From NCBI RefSeq assembly GCF_008831285.2, contig NC_045146.1, positions 20,847,289 to 20,911,288 on the forward strand: a stretch of 64,000 nucleotides of DNA. Direction: 5' to 3'. The stretch's first letter is position 1. Every line of letters begins with the position of its first letter. A program made the position numbers and the translations under genes. The notes beneath the pieces were generated by a model. The model saw only the letters and a list, made by a program, of their open reading frames with translations, ran no database searches and was not told the origin of the DNA. This document shows positions 31,350-44,422 of this stretch, in pieces. This DNA comes from Nymphaea colorata. Its lineage: Eukaryota > Streptophyta > Magnoliopsida > Nymphaeales > Nymphaeaceae.

Positions 31350-32200
31350 CGTGGGGCGTATAGGGGTCTTAACTCTCAGGGAGTTGTTGCTTCTTGGTTG
31401 TCGTTGCTTGTTAACATGGTCGCTGGAACTGCAAACACAAATTTGTAAACGAAATGTCGTGGAGCAGGAAGGAACCCTCCTCCATGCAATAACACTCGAC
31501 AAATCGCTCGCAACATGCACTTCACTTACCTTCTATAATCAACATTTTGATGTAACTTGAAATATTTAACAGTTAAATTGTGAAACGCTAAAATTTATTA
31601 ATATGATTTTGTTTGATATACTAAGCAGATAAGAACAAACATGTAAAACAATTACCAACATACAATATTTATTCATGGTGGCACTTCGGTCAATAGGTTA
31701 ATAGTGCACTTTTATATATGTAATACAACATTCAATTTTCTCTTTCCTGTCTCCATCCACTACCAGACACTGTTCAATAGTTCAAGAATCCATGTCTACT
31801 TTAAAGGAAGACAGTAACCATGGACAAATGGTCCCGCACCTAATGTCCTACCTCTTCCAAAACTGTGTCTCCATGGACCATTTGCTCAAGCAAACGCACC
31901 CTTAGTCACTTGCTACCTAGGACAAGAACCCATCTCAAGGCTTATACGTGCTTCCCTTTTATTTTATGCAGCCCATATATCTCGACCTGTGGGTGTCCAA
32001 CAAAAAGGAACCAAAATGAGAGCAGCTTCTTAGATCCCTTCACGAATCAATAGGCCCGGAACTCGAAACAACCCAAGGATGTAGGCCTGCGGCTGACTTA
32101 TGAATGGAGTGACACCTTGAAAGTCGAACCATACTTTTATGTATAACAACCACAGCTTGCACGCTATTCTAACTTCTATGAGTCCAAACAATCATGCAAA
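31350..32200. other. Intergenic region between array and PDH duplication
   Basis: No gene seen. AT-rich, with short unconvincing frames at 31,305-31,560 and 31,865-32,053. Confidence 0.5.
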
Positions 32201-33531
32201 CATGAACAGCTATTTATACCAAATGAAAACTTGCTTGTCCAAATGCAGAATTTGCAGGGCATCATGAACTGAAGAAGTGTTCCTCGTCAGTGAAGCTTCA
32301 CTAAATTCAACCTAGAGGGAGAAAAATCCAGCATAGCGAGCACAAAAGAGATTATGGATACCTTCAGCAACTCGTAAATGCAGCTGAACATTAGTGTTTG
32401 AAGACCAACACCAAAAGCTCTCGATGCTCACATAGTGATTCATCCAATATGGATCTATCATTAAGCCTCCTGCAGAGAGTTGCAGAACTAGAGAATACTT
32501 CGAATGCTTGCCTACCCTCATCAGCAGCTCAAATTGGCAAATAGCTTTTCGCTTGGCAAGTAGAAAAGAAAGCAGACCATCCATAGTCATGCATTTAAGA
32601 ATGGAGGACTTGGATTCTGTAGCAGACAAAGATGCCATTTGGGCTAACCTATCGAGACTGGCATCTACTAATCTTCATAGAAAGTACTCTACTCATTCTA
32701 CTGCAGATAAGCCTGTGGTGGAAATAAGAAGCAATGCCAATAGAACGCACCAAAGTGAGCCCTAAAAAGAGTAACATGCTCAATGCGCTAAAATATTACT
32801 TCATAGGAGAAACCATTTCTACGTACCACTTCACATAGGTGTTGCTAAGGGATGAAAATTTCTATGCCCAGTTCTGGCTGGACAATTTTATTCTCGTCCT
32901 TTACGATCCTTATCGCAGAAACATGCTGGGATCTCCCATGCATGTCATAGGAAGAAGGATCGAACAGAAAGTCTTTGACATCTCCTTGCGGATCATCTAA
33001 TTTCAGTTCATGTAGTGACGGCATATATGATCAACCGAATATGCATCACGACATTTAGTCAAACCAGTAAGGGTCTAGCCAAAAAACCTGAAGAAGTTCT
33101 CTAGGTTGAAGACTGCTAAGAGATGTCATCTAGGGAATCAAACAGAAAATGCTCAAAAAGTGGAGGGATTGTGTTGAAAGCTCCTGTAAAATCCAGTAAA
33201 GGGAATCTGCCTACACAAGAACAACGATCAGAATACATCCAAACAAGGGCAAATAGATTCACCTTTCAACAGCATTGGTCTTTCCTTCTGAAAATTAGGA
33301 AGACTCAAGGGGAAATTTGAAAAGCTGCAGGACAAGATACCATATTTCTTCTGATTTTGGAAGGTAAACGACCATGCAGGGATTATGACAAGAAAATTTT
33401 CCCAGGTTACAGTCGTGATGGAGTAATAGAGGAGGAGTAAAAAAAAAAAAAAAACAATAGCAGCAAGAGCTTGGCCCAGCAACTACATCACAAACATCAG
33501 ATGTAAAACTGAACATAGTGCATTTAAAATT

Positions 33532-33697
33532 GCAGATGCGATCTTGAGTTTCAGAAGGGGAAAACAGATGTTTTTTAATTTAAAAAATTAACTATTTATT
33601 CTAAGCAGAAACCGCAGATGCGATCCTTGAGTTTCAGGAGGGGAAAACAGACGTTTTATAATAAAAAAATTAACTATTTATCCCAGCAGAAACTGCA
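33532..33697. repeat. 82-bp direct duplication downstream of PDH copy 1
   Basis: Two adjacent copies start with gcagatgcgat at 33,532 and 33,614 and share 'cttgagtttcagnaggggaa' and 'aaattaactatttat'. It is non-coding. Confidence 0.82.
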
Positions 33698-34990
33698 GAT
33701 CAACAAAGTAAACAGTCAGATTCACATATAACATATGTGAATATAGCATTACAAAGCGAAAGTCAGTTGAAAGAACAGAACAATGACAAACTGCAAAGGT
33801 CCATATTTGTGTTAAAATTATTCAACTTGTTAACATCAAGATATTGACTGCCTTTCAAGAATACGATATCATATTTGGATCCTGAAGACCAGGGACATCA
33901 TCAGAAACGACTGGTCATCAGAAGAATGAAAAAAGAACTTAAAAGGAAATTCAGTGAACAATGGAATAAGAAGCATACTTTGAAAGACATCCTGCGACGT
34001 CATCTCTTTAACAATCATTATCATAGCAAGTACGAAGCACAGGATAATTTCCTGAGGCATCATGCTAATGCAGAAAACCAGATAAATTGACAAGCATGCA
34101 TATAAATAAATTTTGATTATCACCAAATAAAGTTGCATATGAAAACCAATTCCTGCCAAGAATCTGCAAGAGCTTTATTAATTGCATGACTACGATCAAA
34201 TTTTGAAGGATATCTTTGGAAGAAAACAAGCCAGTTAAAGATATATTTTCACATTTAGGAGCCAAATCTTGATCAAGCACTGCAAAGATGGGAGTATTAA
34301 GAATTCACATGAAAAGGGATGACATGTTTTATCAACCAACAACTGTGGATCTTTCAATTACCCCAAATGAAAATAGAACATTGATCAAGTCATACCTTTC
34401 CATATGAAGTATTAACATGAACTCAAATCCAAAATTACCAGTAACTGGGAAAGATAGAAGAAGTGATACGTCAAATGGTAATGACGAACGAATATCCCGA
34501 GAAATAGTACACTAGCATAGGCAACGGGACCTCAAAAGCAGTCTGAAGCGCGGAAACAAGAGTTAGAAAACAAGGCAGGCTTCCTGGGATGCACTTAAAT
34601 CTACAAGCAATAGTATAGAGAAAACAAAAGCGGGTCTCTTTCGCCAGCACGAAATTCATTTACATAGTAATTGGCACAAGAAGTAGCTCATCATTAGCAT
34701 CTAAGGATCTTAAATTGACAAGATTAAATTTTATTTCTGATGAACCATTTTTTCAGCAGAAAAAATGAAAGATAAAAACAATAAACTCCGAAATTAGCTT
34801 ATACCACAAATATGAAACGAGCAAAGCAAAAAAGAAAAGAAGAAAACAAAGAACAAAGATCCGACTGCATATCTCTGGCTGAAACCCATGATATTAACTT
34901 TGCTCAATATGAACGACTACCACCCAAATAAATTCAAAATCGCTACTACGTCTATAATAGACAAAAAAGCAATACATGATTCGGTCAATC

Positions 34991-36490
34991 CTAGACCTGA
35001 GCAGTACCCTCTGTAAAACCAGGATCTTCACACCTGTACCTGCCATCAGGACCGATACCGAAACCCTTGGGATCAGCAAAGACATTCTCAAGGAGCTGGC
35101 TTCGTGGGGGCAGAGGACTCTGGTCCGCAAATTCAACCGCGTCTTCAATAACTTCATCGATCTTCTTCTCAATCGCCTTTAGCTCGGATTCTGTAGCCAG
35201 GTCGTTCTCAATTATGTACTTTTTCAACGCCACAATTGGATCTCTTGAAGCATAGTGAGCTTTCTCAGCTGCCCAAGTAAGTGAATTTGGTCAAGCATCA
35301 GATAGATATGAGTAACTCATTTCCAACACCAAAAAAGTAGATGAATATATATAGGAAACAGTAACTGAGCCAGAAGTTTTGGTTTTTTAACAAGTTACCA
35401 GGATCGCGAAGCTCGTCAGGATCGGCCAAGGAGTGTCCTCTAAATCGATACGTTTCGCATTCAACCAGAGTCGGCCCCTCTCCTCGCCTCGCCCTCGCGA
35501 TTGCCTCCTTCGCCACTTCCCTCACCTTCAAAACGTCCATACCATCAACATGAATCCCCGGCATTCCGAACGCCGGCCCTTTCTTCCAGATCTCCGGATC
35601 AGAAGTTGCCCTGAGATGCGACATTCCGATGGCCCACAAATTGTTTTCTACCACAAACACGATGGGCAGTTTCCAAAGCGCCGCCATATTCAGGCACTCG
35701 AAGAACTGCCCATTGTTGCAGGTCCCGTCGCCGAAGAATGCAAGCGTCACATGGTCGCAGTCTTCTTCCTTAAGGACCTCCCTTCGGTATTTTGTAGTGA
35801 AGGCCGCACCGGTGGCGACGGGAATCCCCTCACCAATAAAGGCGAAGCCGCCAAGGACGTTGTGCTCCTTGGAGAACATGTGCATTGAGCCGCCCTGGCC
35901 GCGGCAGCACCCGGTGGTCTTGCCGAAGAGCTCGCTCATGACCGCCCGCGAAGAGACGCCCTTGCTGAGGGCGTGGACGTGATCTCTGTAGGTGCTGCAG
36001 ACGTAGTCTTCCTTCTTCAGCAGCTTGATGAAGCCCGTGGACACAGCCTCCTGCCCATTGTACAGGTGAACGAAGCCGAACATCTTGCCCCTGTAATACA
36101 TCTGGGCGCACATGTCCTCGAACGATCTCCCCAGCACCATGTCTTCATAGAGCTCTAGTCCTTCTTCTTTCGTGATCAACTGGATTAACGTACCCATTAA
36201 AAGCAACATGAGAAATTCGCAACTACTTCAAAAAAATCAATGTAATGGTTTCATACCAGAGAATCAGCCGCAGTAGTGGCGGTCGCTTTTGGGATTTTCT
36301 GTTTGAGGGCGCTAGAAAAGGAGCTTCTTCTGCCAGGAGATCTCAAGGAGAGGGAAAATGGGCGCCGGAGCTTTGAGTGGGAGCCCAGAAATGGGGAACT
36401 AGGGAGGGGATAGTAGGGAGATTTGGGGTTGCTCTTGATTGGGGGCTGAGTAAATCTGGTGGAGGAGATGGCCGAGGATGAAGACGCCAT
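34991..36490 (-). CDS. PDH-E1 ALPHA: Plastid pyruvate dehydrogenase E1 component, alpha subunit (copy 1)
   Basis: Three exons on the minus strand: 36490-36257 (78 codons), 36179-35399 and 35268-34991. The splice sites are CTG|GTATGA, CCAG|TTG, CCTG|GTAACT and GGCAG|CTG, giving an open 430-aa product close to the length of plant plastid E1-alpha. Exon 1 is a Ser/Pro/Arg-rich transit peptide. Mature sequence starts near [14 protein letters not shown]. The thiamine-diphosphate motif GDGTCNNGQ begins at about residue 228, [10 protein letters not shown] follows, and the phosphorylation-loop equivalent [15 protein letters not shown] and the tail [11 protein letters not shown] are typical of the plastid rather than the mitochondrial isoform. 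With E1-beta it decarboxylates pyruvate to make acetyl-CoA for fatty-acid synthesis in the stroma. The assignment is firm. Most of exon 2 is identical to copy 2. Confidence 0.96.
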
Positions 36491-36889
36491 TGCGGAGCCG
36501 GCCTCTTCGCTTGCCTTCTACACTTTGGTGATGTAAGAACAGAGCGAGAGGGTGAGAGCGAGAGAGAAGCGGAGGATTTGAGGAGGGAAGAAGAGAGGGC
36601 GTGATGGCCGAGGCCGAAGGAGTTGGCTGTTCAACTCCCGATCTTTCAATGATGTGGAACGTGCGGAGGGCTGGATGGCAAGGGTAGGTGGGGCAGGGCA
36701 AGCCAACTCTTTGATGTTGTCGTCGTCGAGCAAGATTTCCCTGTACTGTGATGCATCTGGTCTGTGGTTTCCCCACATAGGTTGGACTATGCATGAATCC
36801 CTCGACTCAACCTCGATGAGTTCCGTTGGCTTAGTTTCTCTCAAGCGGTTCGTCTTTCTAAGTGCAAAAACCACGTTTAAATGAAGTTG

Positions 36890-38330
36890 GAAGTGAAAGA
36901 TTCCAAGTCTAAACGTACTTCTTCAAATTCAAGTCAGTTAAATGAAATAGAAAACCATCACCGAACTCATTTATAACTTGCAGGCAACTGACAACTTCAT
37001 ATTTCCCTTGTTGCTATTGACAATTTTTTTCTACACCTTTTAGTTAAGTTTTCAGAAGTAATCGTTAAGGTTACCCAAAATTATTTTTCGAATCTAATGC
37101 TTCACTATAAAAAAAAGTTAATAAAATGGCATACAGTAATATTTTTCAGCAGATTTAAAGGCATTTTGTTATGCATACACCTGATAACTCACTAACCATG
37201 GGTATATCTTAGACTGGTTGTGTCCTATGATCCATATACATTTAACTATATGTTAGTAATATTTTTCATTTAACAAATAAATTTAGTTTAAGGAACATAA
37301 AATGGCAATTTTGATATTTGACCCTCCTGATTTTTTTTAACTAAGAAAAATAAAACTCATAATATAACAATTTGTTGGTTAAAAAAAGGTATTTTCATAG
37401 TAAGTCTTCGGCAAAATCTATCCAAACAAAACCATGACCCGAAACAAAGGAGCACGTTTATGTGGAGCGGACGGACACTCCCATTTCCTGGATAAGATGG
37501 GATGGCATGGACGTTCTAATAGGAAGCAAACTGGGAATTTCCAACATTATCCACCTCTTCCCTAGTTCATGATTTAAAAGTCGGCCCCTTCACGAGACTG
37601 ATTCGAACCTTTACGTGCTTATATGTCAAAGATGGTGCGCTAATATATCATGGTACTTTGGAATCTTAGTTCGGTTGTCAACAATGTCTCTCACTATAAT
37701 GGCAACAGTTCTCAAACTAGACGTAAAGGAACAATTATCTGTCTCCCTCCAAATAGTAGATCTGGTCAGCAGATCTGGTCATCCGCCAAATAGTACTTAA
37801 AGGGTTTGACTCCTCATCGTCCCCATGTGGACAGCATACTTTCCATAAGCTGATTATATAAATATACAAAAAGAAATTGTTTTTAGATTGTCTCTAATAT
37901 CTGATAATGGTTAAGCTTTGTATCTATGTAAGGCGCATACGAATTCGTATCAGAGCACCGGTGAAGAATATAATCAGTTGCAAGCCAAAAAAAAAAAAAA
38001 GGAAAGTGCATTTTCATGTTCCGAATCTTATGATGGAGTAAGGAGAGATATCTCATGAGAAGACAGATAGTTGTCCTCTGACCGTCCGATATCATGTGCC
38101 CGAGTCTTGAGATGTAAGATGGTGTAAATGAGGGATCCACAAAAAATCAAGCATTCAACCAAGTTCCAAGAGAGAATGCGAACTGGAATTCTCTTTGATG
38201 TACCGGTAAGCTCATGAGCACATCTCTCTGACCCACGGTTGCGTACCTCTAGCTTCAACTTATGCAAGGAATAACACCCCATGTATGACAGACACAACAT
38301 GCACACTCTGCCAGTTCCTTCGAGTCTATG
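36890..38330. other. Intergenic region between the two PDH copies
   Basis: No gene seen. AT-rich, with a poly-A run at about 37,988-38,001. The first few hundred bases upstream of copy 1 must contain its promoter, but I cannot point to a clear TATA box. Confidence 0.5.
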
Positions 38331-38339
38331 CAAAATATG

Positions 38340-41300
38340 AAATTTCTATTGCAAACTGAAATGTTTATTACCCTATTGCAGAATTTGCAGGGCATGTCCT
38401 GAAGAAACCTTCCTGATGAGTGAAACTTGACCGACTTCATCCCAGGAAGAAAAGGGAAAAACATTTGGCAAACAAGAAGTTCAGGATTTCCTTGATGTTA
38501 CTTAAGAATTTGGGCACTAGAATCAGAATCTCCTTGACGTCACATACAGATCCTAAAGGGATCTGCCTTCTAACCTTTTTCTGCAGAGAGTTGTAAAGTT
38601 GCAAAACTACAGAAATACTGCAAATGTTTGTCTGCTCTAGTGAGCAGCACAAATTGCAAAAGAAACATTTTAATGGGCTTCTAGAGAAGAAAGCAGAGGA
38701 ACCACAGGCATGGGTTACATATGCCGGAGGACTTTGGACTCGCTAGTACACAAAATACAACATTTTTGTTGAACCAATCAAATCACAAGTGGCACTTTTC
38801 AATCTTACTCCAACTTAAGTTATGCTTGTAGTGGAAAAAAGGAGCAATGCCAACCCGTGAAGCAAAAGTAGCAATTGTTGCATACTCCCCAAGAAGATCA
38901 ACAAACAAAAAGATGCACACTGCCTTAAAACGTTACTGCAGAAGTGTTCTACCTACTTGGCATGGACTTTGCTGAGGGAAGAAATGATCATGTCCAGTTC
39001 CAGATGAATGCAGTGAAAATCTGATGGACATCTTTTGAGACCATTATCACAGATCCATGATGAGATCTCACTCATATCATAAAAGAAAAGGACCCAACAT
39101 AAAAATGAAGAATCATGACCCTTTAGTATCCATTCAGGTACTATCTAACTGCAGCACATACATTAAGAGGACACGAATGTCCAACGGAGGCTTGACAAGC
39201 AGGGGGATAGTGTTGAAAACTCAAACTCCAAATACCATAAAGAATTGCCTACATAAGAACAATTATAGAGATAGAACCACGGAGAAGAAATAGTTTCACA
39301 CTTCAACAGCATTTGTTTTATCTTTTCCTCAAAAGGACGTGGACCATATTTCTTCCATTTTGGTAGGTAGTTCAACTGGCGAAGAATATGATGGTATGAC
39401 CTACTGTTAACAAAAGACATTCAGGTTACAATCTTGGTGGAGTGATAAATTGGGGACAAAAACTAGTAGTGTTGCAAGAGCTCTCTTAATTGTCTGTATC
39501 ATATCTGTCGGTCGTCAAAGTGTCCGTAATGTCCAGACGAGTTCAAGTCCCATATTTAAAAAGTAATTAAAACTGCAGATTTTGAATGTAACCTTGTATT
39601 TTGCTTCCTGAATGTAACCTTGTATTTTAGAAGATGAAGAAATACGCATGGTTTTTCTTGTGTTGAGAAGGGACAAATTTTAATTACTCTAGGCATAAAT
39701 GAAAAAGTTAATACAGTAATAGGTCAGATATTAAAACCTGACGTATAAAAAAGAAAAAAGTCAAATCGGAAGAATAACAATGATGGCACACCAGAAAGAG
39801 ACACTAATAATGTTGTAAACACGAAAGCAGAAATATTTTTTGATAATATTTGAAGACGACGGACATTTCGAGGAATTAGGAATAATTGATCATCTGAAGC
39901 ATGAAAGAAGTACGAAGGAATTCTGATATCCAAGCAAACATCGAAAAACATTTTGGGTTTGACATTTTTAAAAACTGTTACTACAGCAAGCACCAAGTAA
40001 GAAAGGTTCATGAGGAATAACACCAACGTACACAACCAGATAAATTGACAAGCATACCTAGAAAGTATTTTGCCTATCCAGAAGCCAGAAGGTGATACAT
40101 TATTGTAAAGGCAAACAAGTTCTAAAGTATCACTTAGAAAAGTAGCAAGCCAACAGAAGAAATAAAGGAATACATTTCACTTTTATATTTAGGAAATAGA
40201 TATAGTTTTAAGAATCGAGACAGGTGTAATGAATAACATTTTATACGAAAAACAAAAACAAGGACCATGTGTATCAACCAAAATCTGCTGAACTATCAGT
40301 TACCCCAAATCAAAAGTAAAAATAAAAGAAGAAACATTCCTTGAGTCCTTTGGTCCTTTAGAAGTACTAAAATGTATTCCTTTCTCAGATTCATAGTTAC
40401 CAGTAATTGAAAACGATACTGGAAGAGATATATGAAGTGGAATGGGGAAATGAACTGAAACTCATCATCATACATGAAAGCGGAATCAACTGAACAATAG
40501 CAGACTAGCATAGGCAATGGGATTTGAGGAAGCAGTGAGGTGAGGAAGTTAATATTGGGGGGGGGGGGGGGAGACCGACTTTCCCGTAACTCCGCGTTAT
40601 ATCTACACTCATATAACATGCTCAAAAAATAAAAATTGGCCTCTTCCTTGTTACATTGCATGGGCGCTGAAAGTAACCATTCATCAGCAAGTAACGAACC
40701 ATTAGTATCAAAAGATAGATAGGTTAGATTAATTTTTCTATGGATGATCCATTTTTCACAAGAAAAACAAAATGTAAGCGAAAAACACAGAATTCAGCTC
40801 ATCCCATAAATTTGAAGCGTGCAAAGCGAAAAAGCGAGCAGAAGTGTCTGCATTGACTGGTGGAAGACCATGACATCCTAATCGAAAATAAGATTAATAC
40901 TCCACCCTATCATGCCCCATAAAATTAAAATCTTTACTCTAGTAAACAGAACAGCGATAACTTGATCCGGTCAATCCTAGACCTGAGCAGTACCCTCTGT
41001 AAAACCAGGATCCTCGCATCTGTACCTGCCGTCCGGGCCGATTCCGAAACCTTTGGGGTCAGCAAAGACATTCTCAAGGAGCTGGCTTCGTGGTGGAAGA
41101 GGGCTCTGATCCGCAAATTCAACCGCATCTTCAATAACCTCATCGATCTTCTTCTCGATTGCCTTCAACTCCGACTCGGTAGCTAGACTATTCTCAATTA
41201 GGTACTTTTTCAATGCCACAATTGGATCTCTTGCAGCATAGTAAGCCTTCTCAGCTGCCCAAGCCAGTGAATTTTGTCAAACATCACACAAGATATGAAG

Positions 41301-42830
41301 AATTCATTTCCAACAATCATGGTAGAGGAACATACACAGGAAACAGTAACTGAGCCAGAAGATTATAATTATTTACCAGGATCACGGAGCTCGTCAGGAT
41401 CAGCCAAGGAATGACCCCTAAACCGATAGGTCTCGCATTCGACCAGAGTCGGCCCCTCTCCTCGCCTCGCCCTCGCGATTGCCTCCTTCGCCACTTCCCT
41501 CACCTTCAAAACGTCCATACCATCAACATGAATCCCCGGCATTCCGAACGCCGGCCCTTTCTTCCAGATCTCCGGATCAGAAGTTGCCCTGAGATGCGAC
41601 ATTCCGATGGCCCACAAATTGTTTTCTACCACAAACACGATGGGCAGTTTCCAAAGCGCCGCCATATTCAGGCACTCGAAGAACTGCCCATTGTTGCAGG
41701 TCCCGTCGCCGAAGAATGCAAGCGTCACATGGTCGCAGTCTTCTTCCTTAAGGACCTCCCTTCGGTATTTTGTAGTGAAGGCCGCACCGGTGGCGACGGG
41801 AATCCCCTCACCAATAAAGGCGAAGCCGCCAAGGACGTTGTGCTCCTTGGAGAACATGTGCATTGAGCCGCCCTGGCCGCGGCAGCACCCGGTGGTCTTG
41901 CCGAAGAGCTCGCTCATGACCGCCCGCGAAGAGACGCCCTTGCTGAGGGCGTGGACGTGATCTCTGTAGGTGCTGCAGACGTAGTCTTCCTTCTTCAGCA
42001 GCTTGATGAAGCCCGTGGACACAGCCTCCTGCCCGTTGTACAGGTGAACGAAGCCGAACATCTTTCCTCTGTAATACATCTGCGCACACATGTCCTCGAA
42101 CGACCTCCCCAGCACCATGTCTTCATACAGCTCTAATCCTTCTTCCTTCGTGATCAACTGAACCGAAACACCACAGAAAAAGCAAAATGAGAAATTCGTT
42201 GTCTACTTAAAAGATGGAAAATGATCCTAAATCCCGTAATAATATTTTCATACCAGAGAATCAGCCACGATGGTGGCGGTCGATTTGGAGGTTTTCTGCT
42301 TGAGGGCGCTAGTAAACGAGCTTGCTCTGCGAGGGGATCTCAACGAGAGGGAAGATGGGCAGCGGAGTTCTGAACGGGAAGCCATAAATGACGAATTGGA
42401 GAGGGAGTAAGAAGGAGATCTGGGCTTTGCGTTGGTTGGGGATTGAAGAAATCTGGTAGCGGAGATGGCTGAGGATGAGGACGCCATTCTTGAGACTGCC
42501 TGTTCCTCTTGGTAGTCGAAGAAGAACGAACTGAACGGGAGATGGGCGGAGTACCTGAAGAGCGGATGAGGCGAAGGCGTGACAACCGAGGTCGACCGAA
42601 TTGGCTGCTCCGGTGATGTGATCAATGTGCGATGTGAAGGTGGGTCAGGCCAACTACTCTTGCTGCGCTCCTGGCGTTCTGGATGGCGTTGTCGAGCTGG
42701 CCGTGCTTGTGGTTTGATGCATTTTATCTGCGATTCTTCCCTATCAGGTCGGACCAAGCATGTGCTGCCTGACGCAGCTCCTTTGAGTCACTGTTTTTGC
42801 GTCTTTCTATTTCAATAGGCGATTGAATTT
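38340..42830. repeat. Tandem duplication containing PDH E1-alpha, copy 2
   Basis: Direct counterpart of 32,200-36,880. A poly-G run of about 14 bases occurs at 40,557-40,571. The non-coding region downstream of the gene, about 2.6 kb, is alignable with copy 1 only in patches. Confidence 0.85.
40977..42487 (-). CDS. PDH-E1 ALPHA: Plastid pyruvate dehydrogenase E1 component, alpha subunit (copy 2)
   Basis: Three exons, 42487-42254, 42157-41377 and 41254-40977, with lengths identical to copy 1 (234, 781 and 278 bases) and equally good splice sites, giving 430 aa. The transit peptide has diverged (for example [16 protein letters not shown] against the copy 1 version), as expected for a fast-evolving targeting region. 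The mature protein is almost the same: the exon 2 product is identical and exon 3 differs at a few residues ([18 protein letters not shown]). All cofactor-binding motifs are present, so both copies should encode active subunits. Positions 41,442-42,034 are identical to 35,464-36,056. A subdivision of roles between copies would have to come from promoters or transit peptides, which is inference. Confidence 0.96.
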
Positions 42831-42834
42831 AAGT

Positions 42835-44330
42835 TCGCAAAGAAATTTAGCTACAAATTCATGTGTTAGTTGGCTAGTTTCTATGTAGAACTTGCATTGT
42901 CAAAAAAGTGCGCGGTGCTTAAGCTTGCCAATTCAAGCACAATTATTTAAATGTTTCGGTTTATTTAAAACACATTTGATAAATGCACTTGTGCCTTGTT
43001 ACTGGAAAAAAAAAGGCTCAATTTCCACCTTTTAGTTCAGATTGCCAAGTTATTGTTACACGATTGCATTTGTTAATTACTAAAAGGCAAATCAATGCGA
43101 CTACAATTAAGATCCAACTGATGAAATCGTTCTAAACCAATGCGCGACTGTCTTAATGCATTTGTCAATTTAGTGTCAGTCATGGGTGCAAGAGAAAAAA
43201 AAAAACCTAACATGTAAAAAAAGTAAGGCTAAGTTTCAAACATACTTATCTTCAAATTTCACAAGCCCTGTTCCAAAAATAGATTAAGATTAGCTCTATC
43301 AATTTGTGGAAGGTAACACGTTCTGGAGTTTTGAATTTTGAATTGTATTGATCCACTTCAAGTGTGTGATTGATGCACGTTGAGCTATTTGGAAAATTTG
43401 GTGGATGTCACTATTCTTCAACATGTCATCTTCTCTTTTGACATAGAAGACTTAGGCAGAAATTCACCACCCGTGTTTGTGTTTGTTGGGGTCTTTGTAC
43501 TTCAAATAGCTTCTCAACTCAGCAAATCAAGACATAACAACACTATAACGACCCAACCCACTCTTAAGCTCGGGCACAACGTTTGCACATGATGATCAGA
43601 ACAATTGGTCCAAGTGTAAACAATGACAGGCTGGAAAAAATGTAATGGCAATCATAAGCTGAGGAGTTGCAAACATGACAACGGACCGTTGGGTCCGTGA
43701 AAAATATTTCTCTTGTGAAAGTGACCAACATTAAACGGCTAATTCATAAGTTTCCATAGAATAAAACTAAAGTTGAGCAGTTCGAATCCTCGCTTTTGTT
43801 TTGTAGAACTCATAAGAATCCCTTCCATGGGAATGAAACCAGAAAACAGTTTATTTTTTCAGGATGAAATGAATCCATCTTTCCAAGCTACAAGTCTACA
43901 AGGAAGTCTAAGGCTTCTTATTTTCTTTAAGGTGGCATTTGTTTATTCTAACTTTGAAATTTACAGATTTTATATGAATATGACGTGATATGCTTTTTGT
44001 TGATGTGGTAAAAAATTCAAGGTAAAATCTATAGTTTATCAAACTAAAGATTTTAATTGAGGTCTAAGATATAGAGTTAAAATTTTTATCTTACCTTCTG
44101 GCATCGAGAAAAATGTCGAATTTAACAACGGAGGGGAATGGTTTGATATTAAATCCAAGGTTTCCGAAATTTTAGAATAACCGCCGCAAATAATCAAACA
44201 CACCCTAAAGCCTTCATAAAATTGATTTATTGGAAAAGTGATGGACTGATGAAAAATTTACCTTCTGCCCCCTCCCTCCACCGTATTCTCTAGGTTTTGG
44301 GAGTTTTTTAAGACCTCCGTTTCCCCTCCA
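42835..44330. other. Intergenic region between PDH copy 2 and SmB
   Basis: No gene supported. AT-rich. The last few hundred bases hold the SmB promoter. Confidence 0.5.
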
Positions 44331-44356
44331 AAACCCTAATTTATCCAAAACCCTAG
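44331..44356 (+). promoter_or_regulatory. Two telo-box motifs (AAACCCTA) in the SmB promoter or leader
   Basis: AAACCCTAA at 44,331-44,339 and AAACCCTAG at 44,348-44,356, with an inverted ctaggttttgg at 44,290. Telo-boxes are common in the promoters of plant ribosomal and RNA-processing genes active in dividing cells, which suits SmB. Confidence 0.6.
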
Positions 44357-44380
44357 CAGGCCAGTTCTCAGAACACACGC

Positions 44381-44402
44381 AGAGAGAGAGAGAGAGAGAG
44401 AG
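44381..44402. repeat. (AG)11 tract in the SmB 5' leader
   Basis: Perfect run ending 20 bases before the ATG. GA tracts are frequent in leaders of plant housekeeping genes. Confidence 0.93.
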
Positions 44403-44422
44403 ACTGTGAGAGAGGAGCGAAA

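Larger units (their letters stand above)
32200..36880. repeat. Tandem duplication containing PDH E1-alpha, copy 1
   Basis: Aligns in direct orientation with 38,340-42,830. The shared non-coding part starts near 'gcagaatttgcagggcat' (32,248 and 38,381), includes 'ctgcagagagttg' (32,469; 38,581), and continues through the gene to the upstream 'gagttggctg/gaattggctg' region. Non-coding parts are strongly diverged, so the duplication itself is old. Confidence 0.85.

Noticed and set aside
32312-32638. 108-codon minus-strand frame downstream of PDH copy 1
   Set aside because: The corresponding region of the other duplicate (38.4-38.7 kb) does not keep the frame.
35433-35888. 151-codon + strand frame antisense to PDH exon 2 (and its twin at 41,411-41,866)
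   Set aside because: Shadow of the conserved exon. Identity between the twins follows from the converted tract.
36990-37400. Possible promoter or matrix-attachment region
   Set aside because: Only general AT-richness supports it.
43770-43800. gttcgaatcct resembling a tRNA T-loop
   Set aside because: No matching acceptor, D or anticodon arms at the required distances.
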